Assembly (NCBI GenBank): GCA_964640305.1
Contig: CAZXFF010000063.1
Coordinates: forward strand, 1-9,200
From: Coprenecus sp964640305
Lineage (GTDB): Bacteria; Bacteroidota; Bacteroidia; Bacteroidales; UBA932
DNA: 9,200 nt
Reading direction: 5' to 3'
Part shown: positions 1-7,110 of the stretch, piece by piece
How positions within the stretch are numbered: position 1 is the stretch's first letter
How the letters are laid out: every line of letters begins with the position of its first letter
Made by a program: the position numbers and the translations under genes
Notes under the pieces: generated by a model
The model's database searches: none
What the model was told of the DNA's origin: nothing
The model's input: the letters and a program-made list of their open reading frames with translations, nothing else

Positions 1-19
1 TATTCATTCCCTAAATCCA

Positions 20-335
20 AGGAAGTCCGGACGGTATGGTCGTCATTTTTCGCAGGCTAACCGCACTATTTGCAGTAAAGCACTTGCACTAAGCGAGTTA
101 TGCGAAAAGACCCGGTTCACCTGCGGAGGGAGGTGATGAGCTGACCGACCTGAAAAGGATGTCTGGGGCACATTGTACGCTGAAAGACTTCTGTAGGCGC
201 GATACATATACCTTCTTAATATACTGATATTACGCAAATTAGCAGAAAACTTCAAGATGATATGCGGTGGAGGATGGATAAAAAGAGGGACCGTGGGAGT
301 GATACTCCACAGCTATTCGGCAGTTCGTTTAACCA
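20..335 (+). ncRNA. Candidate structured RNA, RNase P RNA-like in part
   Basis: This stretch has no convincing protein gene but clear RNA-like structure. Positions 21-32 (GGAAGTCCGGAC) differ by one missing A from conserved region I of bacterial RNase P RNA, the 5' strand of helix P4. TTCGGC at 316-321, after ACAG, resembles the 3' strand of P4 but carries extra bases against the usual ACAGAAnnCGGCTTA. GGTGATGAGCTGACC at 132-146 loosely recalls conserved region II. Nested helices visible on the plus strand are 47-54 with 101-108, 113-116 with 144-147, 117-122 with 131-136, 217-222 with 227-232, and 293-300 with 304-310. Against RNase P: no AGTGCAACAGAAAG block, no clear P15-P17 region, and changes at near-invariant sites. 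Helices P1-P3 would lie left of the window. It runs convergently to the minus-strand operon, and its 3' end would lie next to the last stop codon. It may be a diverged rnpB, a decayed copy, or another RNA class. Confidence 0.33.
280..312 (-). terminator. Possible terminator of the minus-strand operon
   Basis: Read on the minus strand, about 32 nt after the last stop codon, GTGGAGT-ATC-ACTCCCAC forms a hairpin with one bulged C. It can be extended outward by a G.U and a C-G pair. A run of five T follows, but it starts about 8 nt after the stem base, further than in a classical Rho-independent terminator. The same inverted repeat would be a helix of the plus-strand RNA candidate, so it could serve either purpose. 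Confidence 0.3.
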
Positions 336-343
336 GCACCGAT

Positions 344-733
344 TTAACGGGACAATAATGAACTGTCATCATCCATGAACTTAGGACGCATTATTTCGGA
401 ATATATGACCATCTTTGCAGGGTCCTCTACCCTGAACCTTTTCCGGGCTTGCCCAGAAGGATGCAACTCAGTGTGCTTCTTTTCAGGTTCCGTTACCGGT
501 ATTTCCATCTCTGGCTCCGGAACGGATAATGGTACAGATATTTTTGTCCTATGCTCCGGGATTTGCCGGGACCGCATCCCGGTGCGGTGTGGAGATGCAG
601 GCTCCTCCACAGGGAACAGACTGCCAGGATCCGGAACATTACGTTTCCTCGCCGCTTTTTTCCTGCCTTCGATGATAAAAGAAAAAATACTGCCAACAAT
701 TGCCAGCAGTATCCAAATTACGTCACCATCCAT
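344..733 (-). CDS. Small single-pass membrane protein of unknown function
   Basis: A 129-residue protein, function not recognised. The N-terminus MDGDVIWILLAIVG leads straight into one hydrophobic membrane segment (about residues 5-21), then a basic stretch (EGRKKAARKR) expected to stay in the cytoplasm. The middle, about residues 35-100, is rich in Pro, Glu and Arg, looks disordered, and repeats short P-E-P/E motifs. The C-terminus (about 100-129) is denser, with VEDPAKMVIYSEIMRPKF. From memory, small Bacteroidota membrane proteins share this plan and end in a similar 'IYSEIL-PKF' tail; that is recall, not a search result. I chose the ATG at 733 because it opens on the membrane segment, has GGGAG just upstream (only 3 nt away) and lies downstream of a promoter-like TATATTTG. 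Starts at 769 (ATG) and 781 (TTG, overlapping ribF) are possible and would add 12 or 16 residues. It is the last gene of the cluster. Confidence 0.72.
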   Translation of the reverse strand: MDGDVIWILLAIVGSIFSFIIEGRKKAARKRNVPDPGSLFPVEEPASPHRTGMRSRQIPEHRTKISVPLSVPEPEMEIPVTEPEKKHTELHPSGQARKRFRVEDPAKMVIYSEIMRPKFMDDDSSLLSR

Positions 734-756
734 AATCTCCCATATTCTGCTTTTTG

Positions 757-790
757 CAAATATAGGCATTTTTACTTGCAATACATCAAT
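757..790 (-). promoter_or_regulatory. Possible Bacteroidota promoter for the small membrane-protein gene
   Basis: On the minus strand TATATTTG (764-757) matches the Bacteroidota -7 consensus TAnnTTTG exactly. ATTG (790-787) is a weak candidate for the -33 element, with a 22-nt gap, slightly longer than usual. Transcription would begin around 750, leaving a short leader before the ATG at 733. The motif overlaps the end of ribF, so the gene could be transcribed both from the operon and on its own. Confidence 0.33.
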
Positions 791-1662
791 GCCGACTCTT
801 TATCTTTCATTATTTGGGACCTGAGTTCGTCTACAGATGAAAATTTCATTTCCGCACGTATTCTCCTGATGAAATCAATCCTTATTTCCAGTCCGTAAAT
901 ATTCTCGTCGAAATCCAGGATATTGGTTTCTATTGTCCTTGCATTGTACGGTCCTATAGTGGGTCTTGTTCCGACATTGCATATTCCCATGTACTCTCCG
1001 CCAAGGACAAAAACCTTAACAAGATAAACCCCGTTGGCGGGAATCGCCTTAAGCGGTTCATACAGCTGCATATTCGCTGTCGGGAAACCTACTACCGCCT
1101 TACCGATCCTATCCCCGGAGACAACTGCTCCATGCAGAGAATAGTTGTAACCGAGCATAGCCGCAGCTCCTTCGACGTTCCCTTCAGAAAGAAGCATTCG
1201 TATCTGTGTAGAGCTTATCTTCTTTGAGTCGAGCCTCAACTCAGAGACAGAAACCGCATCTATTCCCACACTTTCTGCAAGCCGTACCATTTCTTCGGGA
1301 TCCTCCGGTGAATTCCTGCCGAGGCGATGATCGTATCCTACTACCAGCATAGAGATACCCAAGCGTTCCTTCAGACAGTCCTTGAGAAAAGAGACCGTAT
1401 CCATCCGGCTGAACTCTCTGGTGAAAGGGAGTACAATGAAACGGTCAATACCGAATTCTGAAACAATGCGTTTCTTTTCTTCCAAAGTATTCAGAAGACG
1501 GAAATCGGATGCATCCTGCTGCAGAATAGTCCGGGGATGGGGCCAGAAAGTCACAATAGCGCTTTCTGCCCCTTTTTCCCGGGCTAAGTCCTTGACTTTC
1601 TGCATCACAGCCCTATGGCCTGCATGTACTCCGTCAAAAAAGCCTGTAGCCGCTACAACCAT
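772..1662 (-). CDS. ribF: Bifunctional riboflavin kinase / FAD synthetase (RibF)
   Basis: Cytosolic enzyme that phosphorylates riboflavin to FMN and adenylates FMN to FAD, both with ATP. The 296 residues show both family domains. The N-terminal FMN adenylyltransferase has GFFDGVHAGHR (7-17), the nucleotide-binding H-x-G-H type site, then VVGYDHRLGRN (107-117) and the SSTQIR block (150-155). The C-terminal riboflavin kinase (about 175-296) has GKAVVGFPTAN (187-197), NVGTRPTIG (229-237) and ETNILDF (245-251), where Glu245 fits the catalytic glutamate. The usual His in E-T-H is Asn here. The start is fixed: the reading frame is closed by a TGA 12 codons upstream with no ATG, GTG or TTG between. 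The protein therefore lacks the 12-20 residues that often precede the first motif. Its ATG lies inside the end of the GT3-GT35 gene (10-nt overlap), with no clear Shine-Dalgarno, suggesting translational coupling. All core motifs look intact. Confidence 0.95.
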   Translation of the reverse strand: MVVAATGFFDGVHAGHRAVMQKVKDLAREKGAESAIVTFWPHPRTILQQDASDFRLLNTLEEKKRIVSEFGIDRFIVLPFTREFSRMDTVSFLKDCLKERLGISMLVVGYDHRLGRNSPEDPEEMVRLAESVGIDAVSVSELRLDSKKISSTQIRMLLSEGNVEGAAAMLGYNYSLHGAVVSGDRIGKAVVGFPTANMQLYEPLKAIPANGVYLVKVFVLGGEYMGICNVGTRPTIGPYNARTIETNILDFDENIYGLEIRIDFIRRIRAEMKFSSVDELRSQIMKDKESALMYCK

Positions 1663-4600
1663 TTCACCAGTTCCATATCCTGACGGTGGGGAAGCAGGTC
1701 ATTTTTTGCGAACACCCTTACGGTCAGGTAATAAACTCCAGTTTCGGTAGGTACCATGTTGCATACGTACTTGGCGACACCGTCTCCTCCTGAAACATAT
1801 TCGAAAGTGAAAGACTTGCGGACATGATAAATCCCCTTCCTGTCCTGTTCCGCCCAAACCAGCTCTACCCCGATATCATTGGGAAGAATATCTCCGATGA
1901 ACAGTTCGATTTCGAATGTCTTGTTTTCACCAAGCATCGTCTGATCCTTGGAATCGTTGGGACGCACGTAGTCCTTGACCTCGATATGCTGCCAGCTGTG
2001 CCTGATGTTCTTTTTCCAGAATGCAATCTCACGGGCAACTGCACAATCGTTTGCATTGAGTTCCAGGGTCCTCTTGTAAAGCGGCATATAGTACTTATCA
2101 AGATAATCTGTAAGCATCCTGTTCGTAGTGAAATTCGAAGCGACCTTGGCAATGGTATTCTTGATATATTTTACCCACACGGAGGGAATGCCGTTCTTGT
2201 CCCTTCCTCCATAGAAGCCAGGCGCAATCTCATTCTCGATTATAGTATAGATGGTCGCGGCATCCAGTTCATCCTGGAAATTCTGGTCCTCATAAGTCCT
2301 TTCCATAGGAAGAGCCCATCCGGCATCTTTCTGATAGCCTTCTATCCACCAGCCGTCAAGTACGGAAAAATGCATCACACCGTTCATGGCCGCCTTCTCT
2401 CCGGATGTACCGGAAGCCTCCAGAGGTCTGGTAGGAGTGTTCATCCATACGTCTACACCCTGTACCAGAGCCTTCGCAAGATTCATGTCATAATTCGGCA
2501 CGAACACTATCCTGCCGATGAACTGTGGCATCTTGGAAATATCCACAATCCTTTTTATCAGATCCTGACCGGCTTTGTCTGCAGGATGTGCCTTTCCGGC
2601 AAATATGAACTGCACCGGATGCTCCGGATTGTTTACAATCTTGTCAAGACGCTCAAGGTCCCTGAAAAGCAGATGTGCCCTCTTGTATGTAGCGAACCTG
2701 CGGGCAAATCCGATAGTCAGCACATCGTCGCGGAGAGTTTCGGAAATCTTTACGATCTGATGCGGAGAATAATGGCTGGATATATCTGTTTTCGAAATGC
2801 GTTTCTTGACTGTTTCGATCATCCTCTTCCTCAAATCATTACGCACATTCCATATTTCCGAATCTTCTACATTGTAAATCCCGTCAAAGCACTTCTTGTC
2901 ATATTTGTGGCTCGCGAAATCTTTACCGAATACTTTTGCATGGATATCTTTCCACTGGGAAGCAGTCCATGTAGGATAGTGGACTCCGTTGGTGACATAC
3001 CCTATATGCAGTTCTTCGGGCAGATATCCAGGCCACAGGTTGCCAAGTATATGCTGGCTCACTTCACCGTGTTTCATGCTGACTCCGTTCACTTCCTGCG
3101 AAAGGTTGCATGCGAGATTGCTCATAGAGAACTTCTCGTTTCTGTCCAGAGGATTTATTTTACCCAGGCCCATCATAGTCTCCCAATCTATCTTCAGTCT
3201 CTGGGGATAATGGTTAAGGTATGTCCTTAGAAGATCCTCGCTGAACGCATCATGCCCTGCCGGAACCGGAGTATGGGTTGTGAACAGGGAAGAACATCTC
3301 ACAAGTTCGATGGCTTCGGCATACGAGAAATTGTCGGATATGTATTCCCTGAGCCTTTCCAGACCGATAAATGCGGCATGTCCTTCGTTGCAGTGGTATA
3401 TATCACACTCTATGCCGAGCTTGCGTAATGCGCGTATACCTCCTATGCCCAGTACAAGTTCCTGTTTCAGTCTGTTCTCCCAGTCTCCACCGTAAAGGTG
3501 ATGGGTTATCTGACGGTCTTCGGGCAGGTTGTCTTCGAAGTCAGTATCCAGCAGGTATAGTTCAGTACGTCCTACATCCACTCTCCAAAGTTTTACATAT
3601 ACCGTACGGCCGGGGAAAACAAGTGAAACCATTACCCAATTGCCATCCTTGTCCCTTACAGGCATTGCCGGAATCTTGAAGAAATCCTGGGGCTCGTAAT
3701 CTGCAACCTGATCTCCCTGCGCAGTCAGTCTCTGTTTGAAATAACCGTACCTGTAGAGCAGGCCTATACCTGTCATTTTAACCCCCATGTCACTTGATTC
3801 TTTCAGATAGTCTCCTGCCAGGATACCCAATCCCCCGGAATATATCTTCAGGGACGTATCCAGACCGTATTCCATACTGAAATATGCTATTGAAGGAGAT
3901 TTGCGGTCATTCTTGCCAGCCATGTAACTGTTGAATGTAGCGACCACTGCATCCAGCCTTGCCAGGAAATCCTTATCCCGTTCCAGCGCCTTGTAATCAT
4001 CGAGAGTCAGTCTGTCCAGCAATGCAATAGGATTCCTTTCACACTCTCTCCATAGTTCAGGATTGATGCTGTAGAAAAGGTCAAGAGCTTCCTGATTCCA
4101 GCACCACCAAAGGTTTCTGGAAAGAACGTCCAGAGACTTCAGTCTTTCAGGTATTGTCCTTGACACAAGAATTCTGCTCCATGAAGGTCTGTTCACTTCT
4201 ATCCTGCGATAATTCTGTATGGGCTCCTCTTTGTGTTCAGGGAATGCCCCGATCTTATCAACAAGTCTCTCGAGCGAGAGGGAAAAGGCCTGTTTGTAAT
4301 AATACACGTTATGCTTCCAGGATGCGATTTCAGAAACTTCAACTGCATTTGTCCTTATATACTCCATTTCGTCTCCGGAAACTGATGCCATGTTCACTAT
4401 ACGCTTCACGACCTCATCCACTACTGAATCATAGTTGGAATCATTCCTGTGGATTATCGAAATTGAAGGATGCGAAGCATTGTAATGGTTCTGTACCCAC
4501 ATTCCGAAACCTGCAAGGGATGTGGTGACAGTAGGAACCCCGAATGCCAGTGATTCGAGGGGAGTGTAACCCCAAGGTTCATAATAAGAAGGGAATACTG

Positions 4601-5885
4601 TCATATCGAGAGCAGGGAGCAGATCGTAGTATTTCGTGTTGAAAATACCGTCGTTCCCGTTCAGATACGATGGAATAAACAATACTTTGACCTTGCTGTC
4701 ATGACTGTTGTCCAGTTTTAGGGCCTTCATTCTGGAAAGTACGGCATCTGATTCAGGTTCAGAAAGATAATGCGATACTTTTGTTTCATAATCCGAGTCT
4801 TTCCCTGCAAGTTTCGAAGCCAGTTCCTTGTCCGGGCCATTATGGCCTGCTGGAATCATGACAAAAGCCACGATATCCTTGCCTTCATAGCCGGAGTTCC
4901 TCAAGCGTCCCATTGAATCAAGGAAAATGTCTATCCCTTTGTTCTTGAATTCGTATCTTCCGCTGATTCCTACCATAAATGCCCCGGAACAATCAGTTCC
5001 AAGCATGGCAGATGCCACTTTCTCCAGATTCTTTCTTGCTTCCGCAGTTTTTGCCGACATTACATCCTTTCCCGGTACAATACTGCCGTCAAATCCGTTC
5101 GGTGTTATCAGATCCACCTTCTTTCCCAGCAGCTTTTCACATTCAAGAGCTGTTATGTCACTGACTGTCGTAAATACATCGGCATTGGCCGCTGCACATT
5201 TTTCAAGGGAATGTTTGGCTGTAACATTATAGTATCTGGCCTTTTCATCGGCATTGCAAGTGCCTATAGTCTCATATAAGGGAACGTAATTGCATGCCAG
5301 ACATCTCCCCACCACTGTGGCATGTGTAGTGAATATGGTTGCCACATGTGCGTTTACACTTTTCAGATAAAGTATTCCTGCTCCGGTCATCCATTCATGG
5401 AACTGAGCCACGACCCTATGGTGGGGCTGAAGGTTGAACTGGACGAAACTTTCAATGACCTTTCCGGCTGCATATCCGAAAAGGGAGGCTTCGATGAAGT
5501 CCCATTCACCGGAGATGGAATCCAGTCCGAACTTTTCCCAGAACGCCGTGAATATCTCGTTCTTTTTGGATATGAATGTAGAAAAGTCCACTAGTATGGC
5601 AATGGGATTCCCCGGCACATTCCATCTGCCGACCCTTACCCTCAGACCTTTCTCAGCGGCATCGATTCTCCATGTCCTGAAGAGGATTGGATCTTCTGTA
5701 AATTCAGGATTGCCTGTCGCATCGACCCATATGTCCGGACCTATATGGATATGGTTGTTCTTTAATTCTTTCGATAGATTCAATGATTTGGTTGCCAGCA
5801 CGGTATGAATCCCTCCTACCTTATTGCAGACCTCCCAGCTTGCCTCAAACAGATAGTCGGGCATCACAACTTTTTCGGTACTCAT
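1653..5885 (-). CDS. Fused GT3 glycogen synthase and GT35 alpha-glucan phosphorylase
   Basis: A 1410-residue two-enzyme polypeptide. Residues 1 to about 550 are a eukaryote-type GT3 glycogen synthase, expected to add glucose from UDP-glucose to alpha-1,4-glucan. They include FEASWEVCNKVGGIHTVL (13-30), GRYEFKNKG (309-317) and the E-x7-E donor-site motif EPWGYTPLE (436-444). About 560-660 (SRNLWWCWNQEALDLF) matches the N-terminal domain, DUF3417, of TIGR02094-type alpha-glucan phosphorylases. About 665-1300 is the GT35 body, which releases glucose-1-phosphate from glucan ends. It has YSGGLGILAGDYLK (682-695), CNEGHAAF (832-839), ARRFATYKRAHLL (1061-1073) and EASGTSGEK (1156-1164), whose Lys1164 should carry pyridoxal phosphate. 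A beta-rich tail (about 1318-1410) ends the protein. Both halves keep their signature residues and read through with no stop. The A/T-rich 15-nt leader after the GH57 gene has no Shine-Dalgarno sequence. I infer a glycogen-turnover role; which activity dominates is unknown. Confidence 0.93.
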   Translation of the reverse strand: MSTEKVVMPDYLFEASWEVCNKVGGIHTVLATKSLNLSKELKNNHIHIGPDIWVDATGNPEFTEDPILFRTWRIDAAEKGLRVRVGRWNVPGNPIAILVDFSTFISKKNEIFTAFWEKFGLDSISGEWDFIEASLFGYAAGKVIESFVQFNLQPHHRVVAQFHEWMTGAGILYLKSVNAHVATIFTTHATVVGRCLACNYVPLYETIGTCNADEKARYYNVTAKHSLEKCAAANADVFTTVSDITALECEKLLGKKVDLITPNGFDGSIVPGKDVMSAKTAEARKNLEKVASAMLGTDCSGAFMVGISGRYEFKNKGIDIFLDSMGRLRNSGYEGKDIVAFVMIPAGHNGPDKELASKLAGKDSDYETKVSHYLSEPESDAVLSRMKALKLDNSHDSKVKVLFIPSYLNGNDGIFNTKYYDLLPALDMTVFPSYYEPWGYTPLESLAFGVPTVTTSLAGFGMWVQNHYNASHPSISIIHRNDSNYDSVVDEVVKRIVNMASVSGDEMEYIRTNAVEVSEIASWKHNVYYYKQAFSLSLERLVDKIGAFPEHKEEPIQNYRRIEVNRPSWSRILVSRTIPERLKSLDVLSRNLWWCWNQEALDLFYSINPELWRECERNPIALLDRLTLDDYKALERDKDFLARLDAVVATFNSYMAGKNDRKSPSIAYFSMEYGLDTSLKIYSGGLGILAGDYLKESSDMGVKMTGIGLLYRYGYFKQRLTAQGDQVADYEPQDFFKIPAMPVRDKDGNWVMVSLVFPGRTVYVKLWRVDVGRTELYLLDTDFEDNLPEDRQITHHLYGGDWENRLKQELVLGIGGIRALRKLGIECDIYHCNEGHAAFIGLERLREYISDNFSYAEAIELVRCSSLFTTHTPVPAGHDAFSEDLLRTYLNHYPQRLKIDWETMMGLGKINPLDRNEKFSMSNLACNLSQEVNGVSMKHGEVSQHILGNLWPGYLPEELHIGYVTNGVHYPTWTASQWKDIHAKVFGKDFASHKYDKKCFDGIYNVEDSEIWNVRNDLRKRMIETVKKRISKTDISSHYSPHQIVKISETLRDDVLTIGFARRFATYKRAHLLFRDLERLDKIVNNPEHPVQFIFAGKAHPADKAGQDLIKRIVDISKMPQFIGRIVFVPNYDMNLAKALVQGVDVWMNTPTRPLEASGTSGEKAAMNGVMHFSVLDGWWIEGYQKDAGWALPMERTYEDQNFQDELDAATIYTIIENEIAPGFYGGRDKNGIPSVWVKYIKNTIAKVASNFTTNRMLTDYLDKYYMPLYKRTLELNANDCAVAREIAFWKKNIRHSWQHIEVKDYVRPNDSKDQTMLGENKTFEIELFIGDILPNDIGVELVWAEQDRKGIYHVRKSFTFEYVSGGDGVAKYVCNMVPTETGVYYLTVRVFAKNDLLPHRQDMELVKWL

Positions 5886-5900
5886 AAATTTTAAAAAACT

Positions 5901-7103
5901 TTATTGCTTCAATTCTTTGTCTACCCTGATCATGAAGTCACTCAACACATTCATATAGTTGATAAATGCTTCATAAGGGGTATCATAGGGGTTAAAGTAA
6001 TTGTGCACTGCTCCATCGGAGAAGAATTTGGTGCACATATAATAGAAATGGTCACTCTCCTGGAGTCTAAGGAAATCCTTGTAGATGGCAGGGTTGTCGG
6101 CTGCAGTAACCTTGTCGATAAGACTGTAGACCTTTGATGAGGCCTCATCCTGAAGTTCGTTGCCCAGCCATGCCGTAGTGTCCCTTTCTTCATCTGCCCA
6201 TGATATGGGGAAGGGGACGTTAAGCGGTGCTACAGGCTGATGTTTCTTGGCCGCCTGTGACGGAGTACAGAATTCGAAATCCGTTCTTGAAAGCACCGTT
6301 TCGGGAAGAGCTCTCATAAAATCGAATATACCTGTACTTGCATTCTGGTGCTCACCGAATGTCTCATAATCCATAAACAGGTTTATGATCTCACCGTCCT
6401 TGATAGAATCCATGCACCATGATACGAATTTACCGGCATCGACAGGCCATTTTGCCCACGAGCGGTCTGAAAATCTGAAAGCGATGTCATCGCTCAGATT
6501 GAAATTGCGGAGCAGTAGCTTCAACTTGGGGTTGATTGCATTTGTATAAACATAATTCGGGGATTTCCAGCCGAGTATATGCTTCGCTCCTTCAGTAAGC
6601 ATGCATGTGTAGCCCATTTTGCTTACCGCTGCCCCTATTTCATCCGAATAGATCAGTTCCGTATTCCTGAAACATTTGGGCTTCTTTCCGAAATACTTTG
6701 TTATCAATGCAGAATGCATCTTTACCTGTTTTTCGAATTCAGGAACTGAAAACAGGGATGCGAGCGAATGGGAATATGTTTCCGCTATAAACTCCACACA
6801 TCCGGTTTCTGCCAGTTTCCTGAAGCTTTCGAGGACTTCGGGAACGTATGCTTCCATCTGCTCGATAGCTGTACCTGAAATCGAGAAGGCTACCTTGAAC
6901 TTCTTCCCGTAACGCGAAATCATATCCAGAAGAAGATTGTTCATAGGAAGATAGCATCTCTCCGCTACCCTCTTTATGATAGTCCTGTTGGCAAAGTCAT
7001 CGTAATAATGGGAATCGTTTCCGATATCGAAAAAGCGGTATTGTCTGAGTCTGTCAGGCTGATGCACCTGAAAATATATACATATTGAAGGTTTTGTTTC
7101 CAT
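5901..7103 (-). CDS. GH57 family alpha-glucan-active enzyme
   Basis: A 400-residue cytosolic protein (no signal peptide) of glycoside hydrolase family 57, a (beta/alpha)7-barrel family that includes alpha-amylases, 4-alpha-glucanotransferases and branching enzymes. The conserved regions appear in order: VHQPDRLRQY (13-22; His14 in the HQP motif), GCVEFIAETYSHSL (101-114), CFRNTELIYSDE (144-155; Glu149 is the expected nucleophile), and MDYETFGEHQ (244-253; Asp245 is the expected acid/base). Both catalytic carboxylates are present. At 400 residues it is shorter than characterised GH57 branching enzymes (usually over 500), and it ends without their extra C-terminal helical domain. Similar short GH57 proteins are usually annotated only as alpha-amylase-like. 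It lies between the GT4 and GT3-GT35 genes, 7 nt and 15 nt from each, which points to glycogen metabolism. Hydrolase, transferase and branching activity all remain possible. Confidence 0.92.
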   Translation of the reverse strand: METKPSICIYFQVHQPDRLRQYRFFDIGNDSHYYDDFANRTIIKRVAERCYLPMNNLLLDMISRYGKKFKVAFSISGTAIEQMEAYVPEVLESFRKLAETGCVEFIAETYSHSLASLFSVPEFEKQVKMHSALITKYFGKKPKCFRNTELIYSDEIGAAVSKMGYTCMLTEGAKHILGWKSPNYVYTNAINPKLKLLLRNFNLSDDIAFRFSDRSWAKWPVDAGKFVSWCMDSIKDGEIINLFMDYETFGEHQNASTGIFDFMRALPETVLSRTDFEFCTPSQAAKKHQPVAPLNVPFPISWADEERDTTAWLGNELQDEASSKVYSLIDKVTAADNPAIYKDFLRLQESDHFYYMCTKFFSDGAVHNYFNPYDTPYEAFINYMNVLSDFMIRVDKELKQ

Positions 7104-7110
7104 AGTGATA

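Noticed and set aside
113..137. Resemblance of the bases around ACCTGCGGAGGG to the 3' end of small-subunit rRNA
   Set aside because: Only about a dozen bases match and no flanking rRNA sequence is present, so it is not an rRNA fragment.
159..227. A 22-codon plus-strand mini-frame (starts MSGAHC) after the GGAGGTGAT sequence
   Set aside because: The Shine-Dalgarno-like sequence is too far from its ATG (over 20 nt) and the frame is short enough to be chance.
43..255. A 70-codon minus-strand open frame in the left non-coding stretch
   Set aside because: The product shows no motif, membrane segment or start signal, and the same bases form plausible RNA helices on the plus strand.
375..898. Two plus-strand open frames (375-824 and 551-898) opposite the small membrane protein and the end of ribF
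   Set aside because: They overlap each other and two better-supported minus-strand genes, and their products have no recognisable features.
1824..3230. A 468-codon open frame on the plus strand, opposite the GT35 domain
   Set aside because: The protein it would encode has no recognisable motif and is rich in Cys, His and Ile as expected for an antisense shadow. The minus-strand frame carries all the conserved phosphorylase residues.
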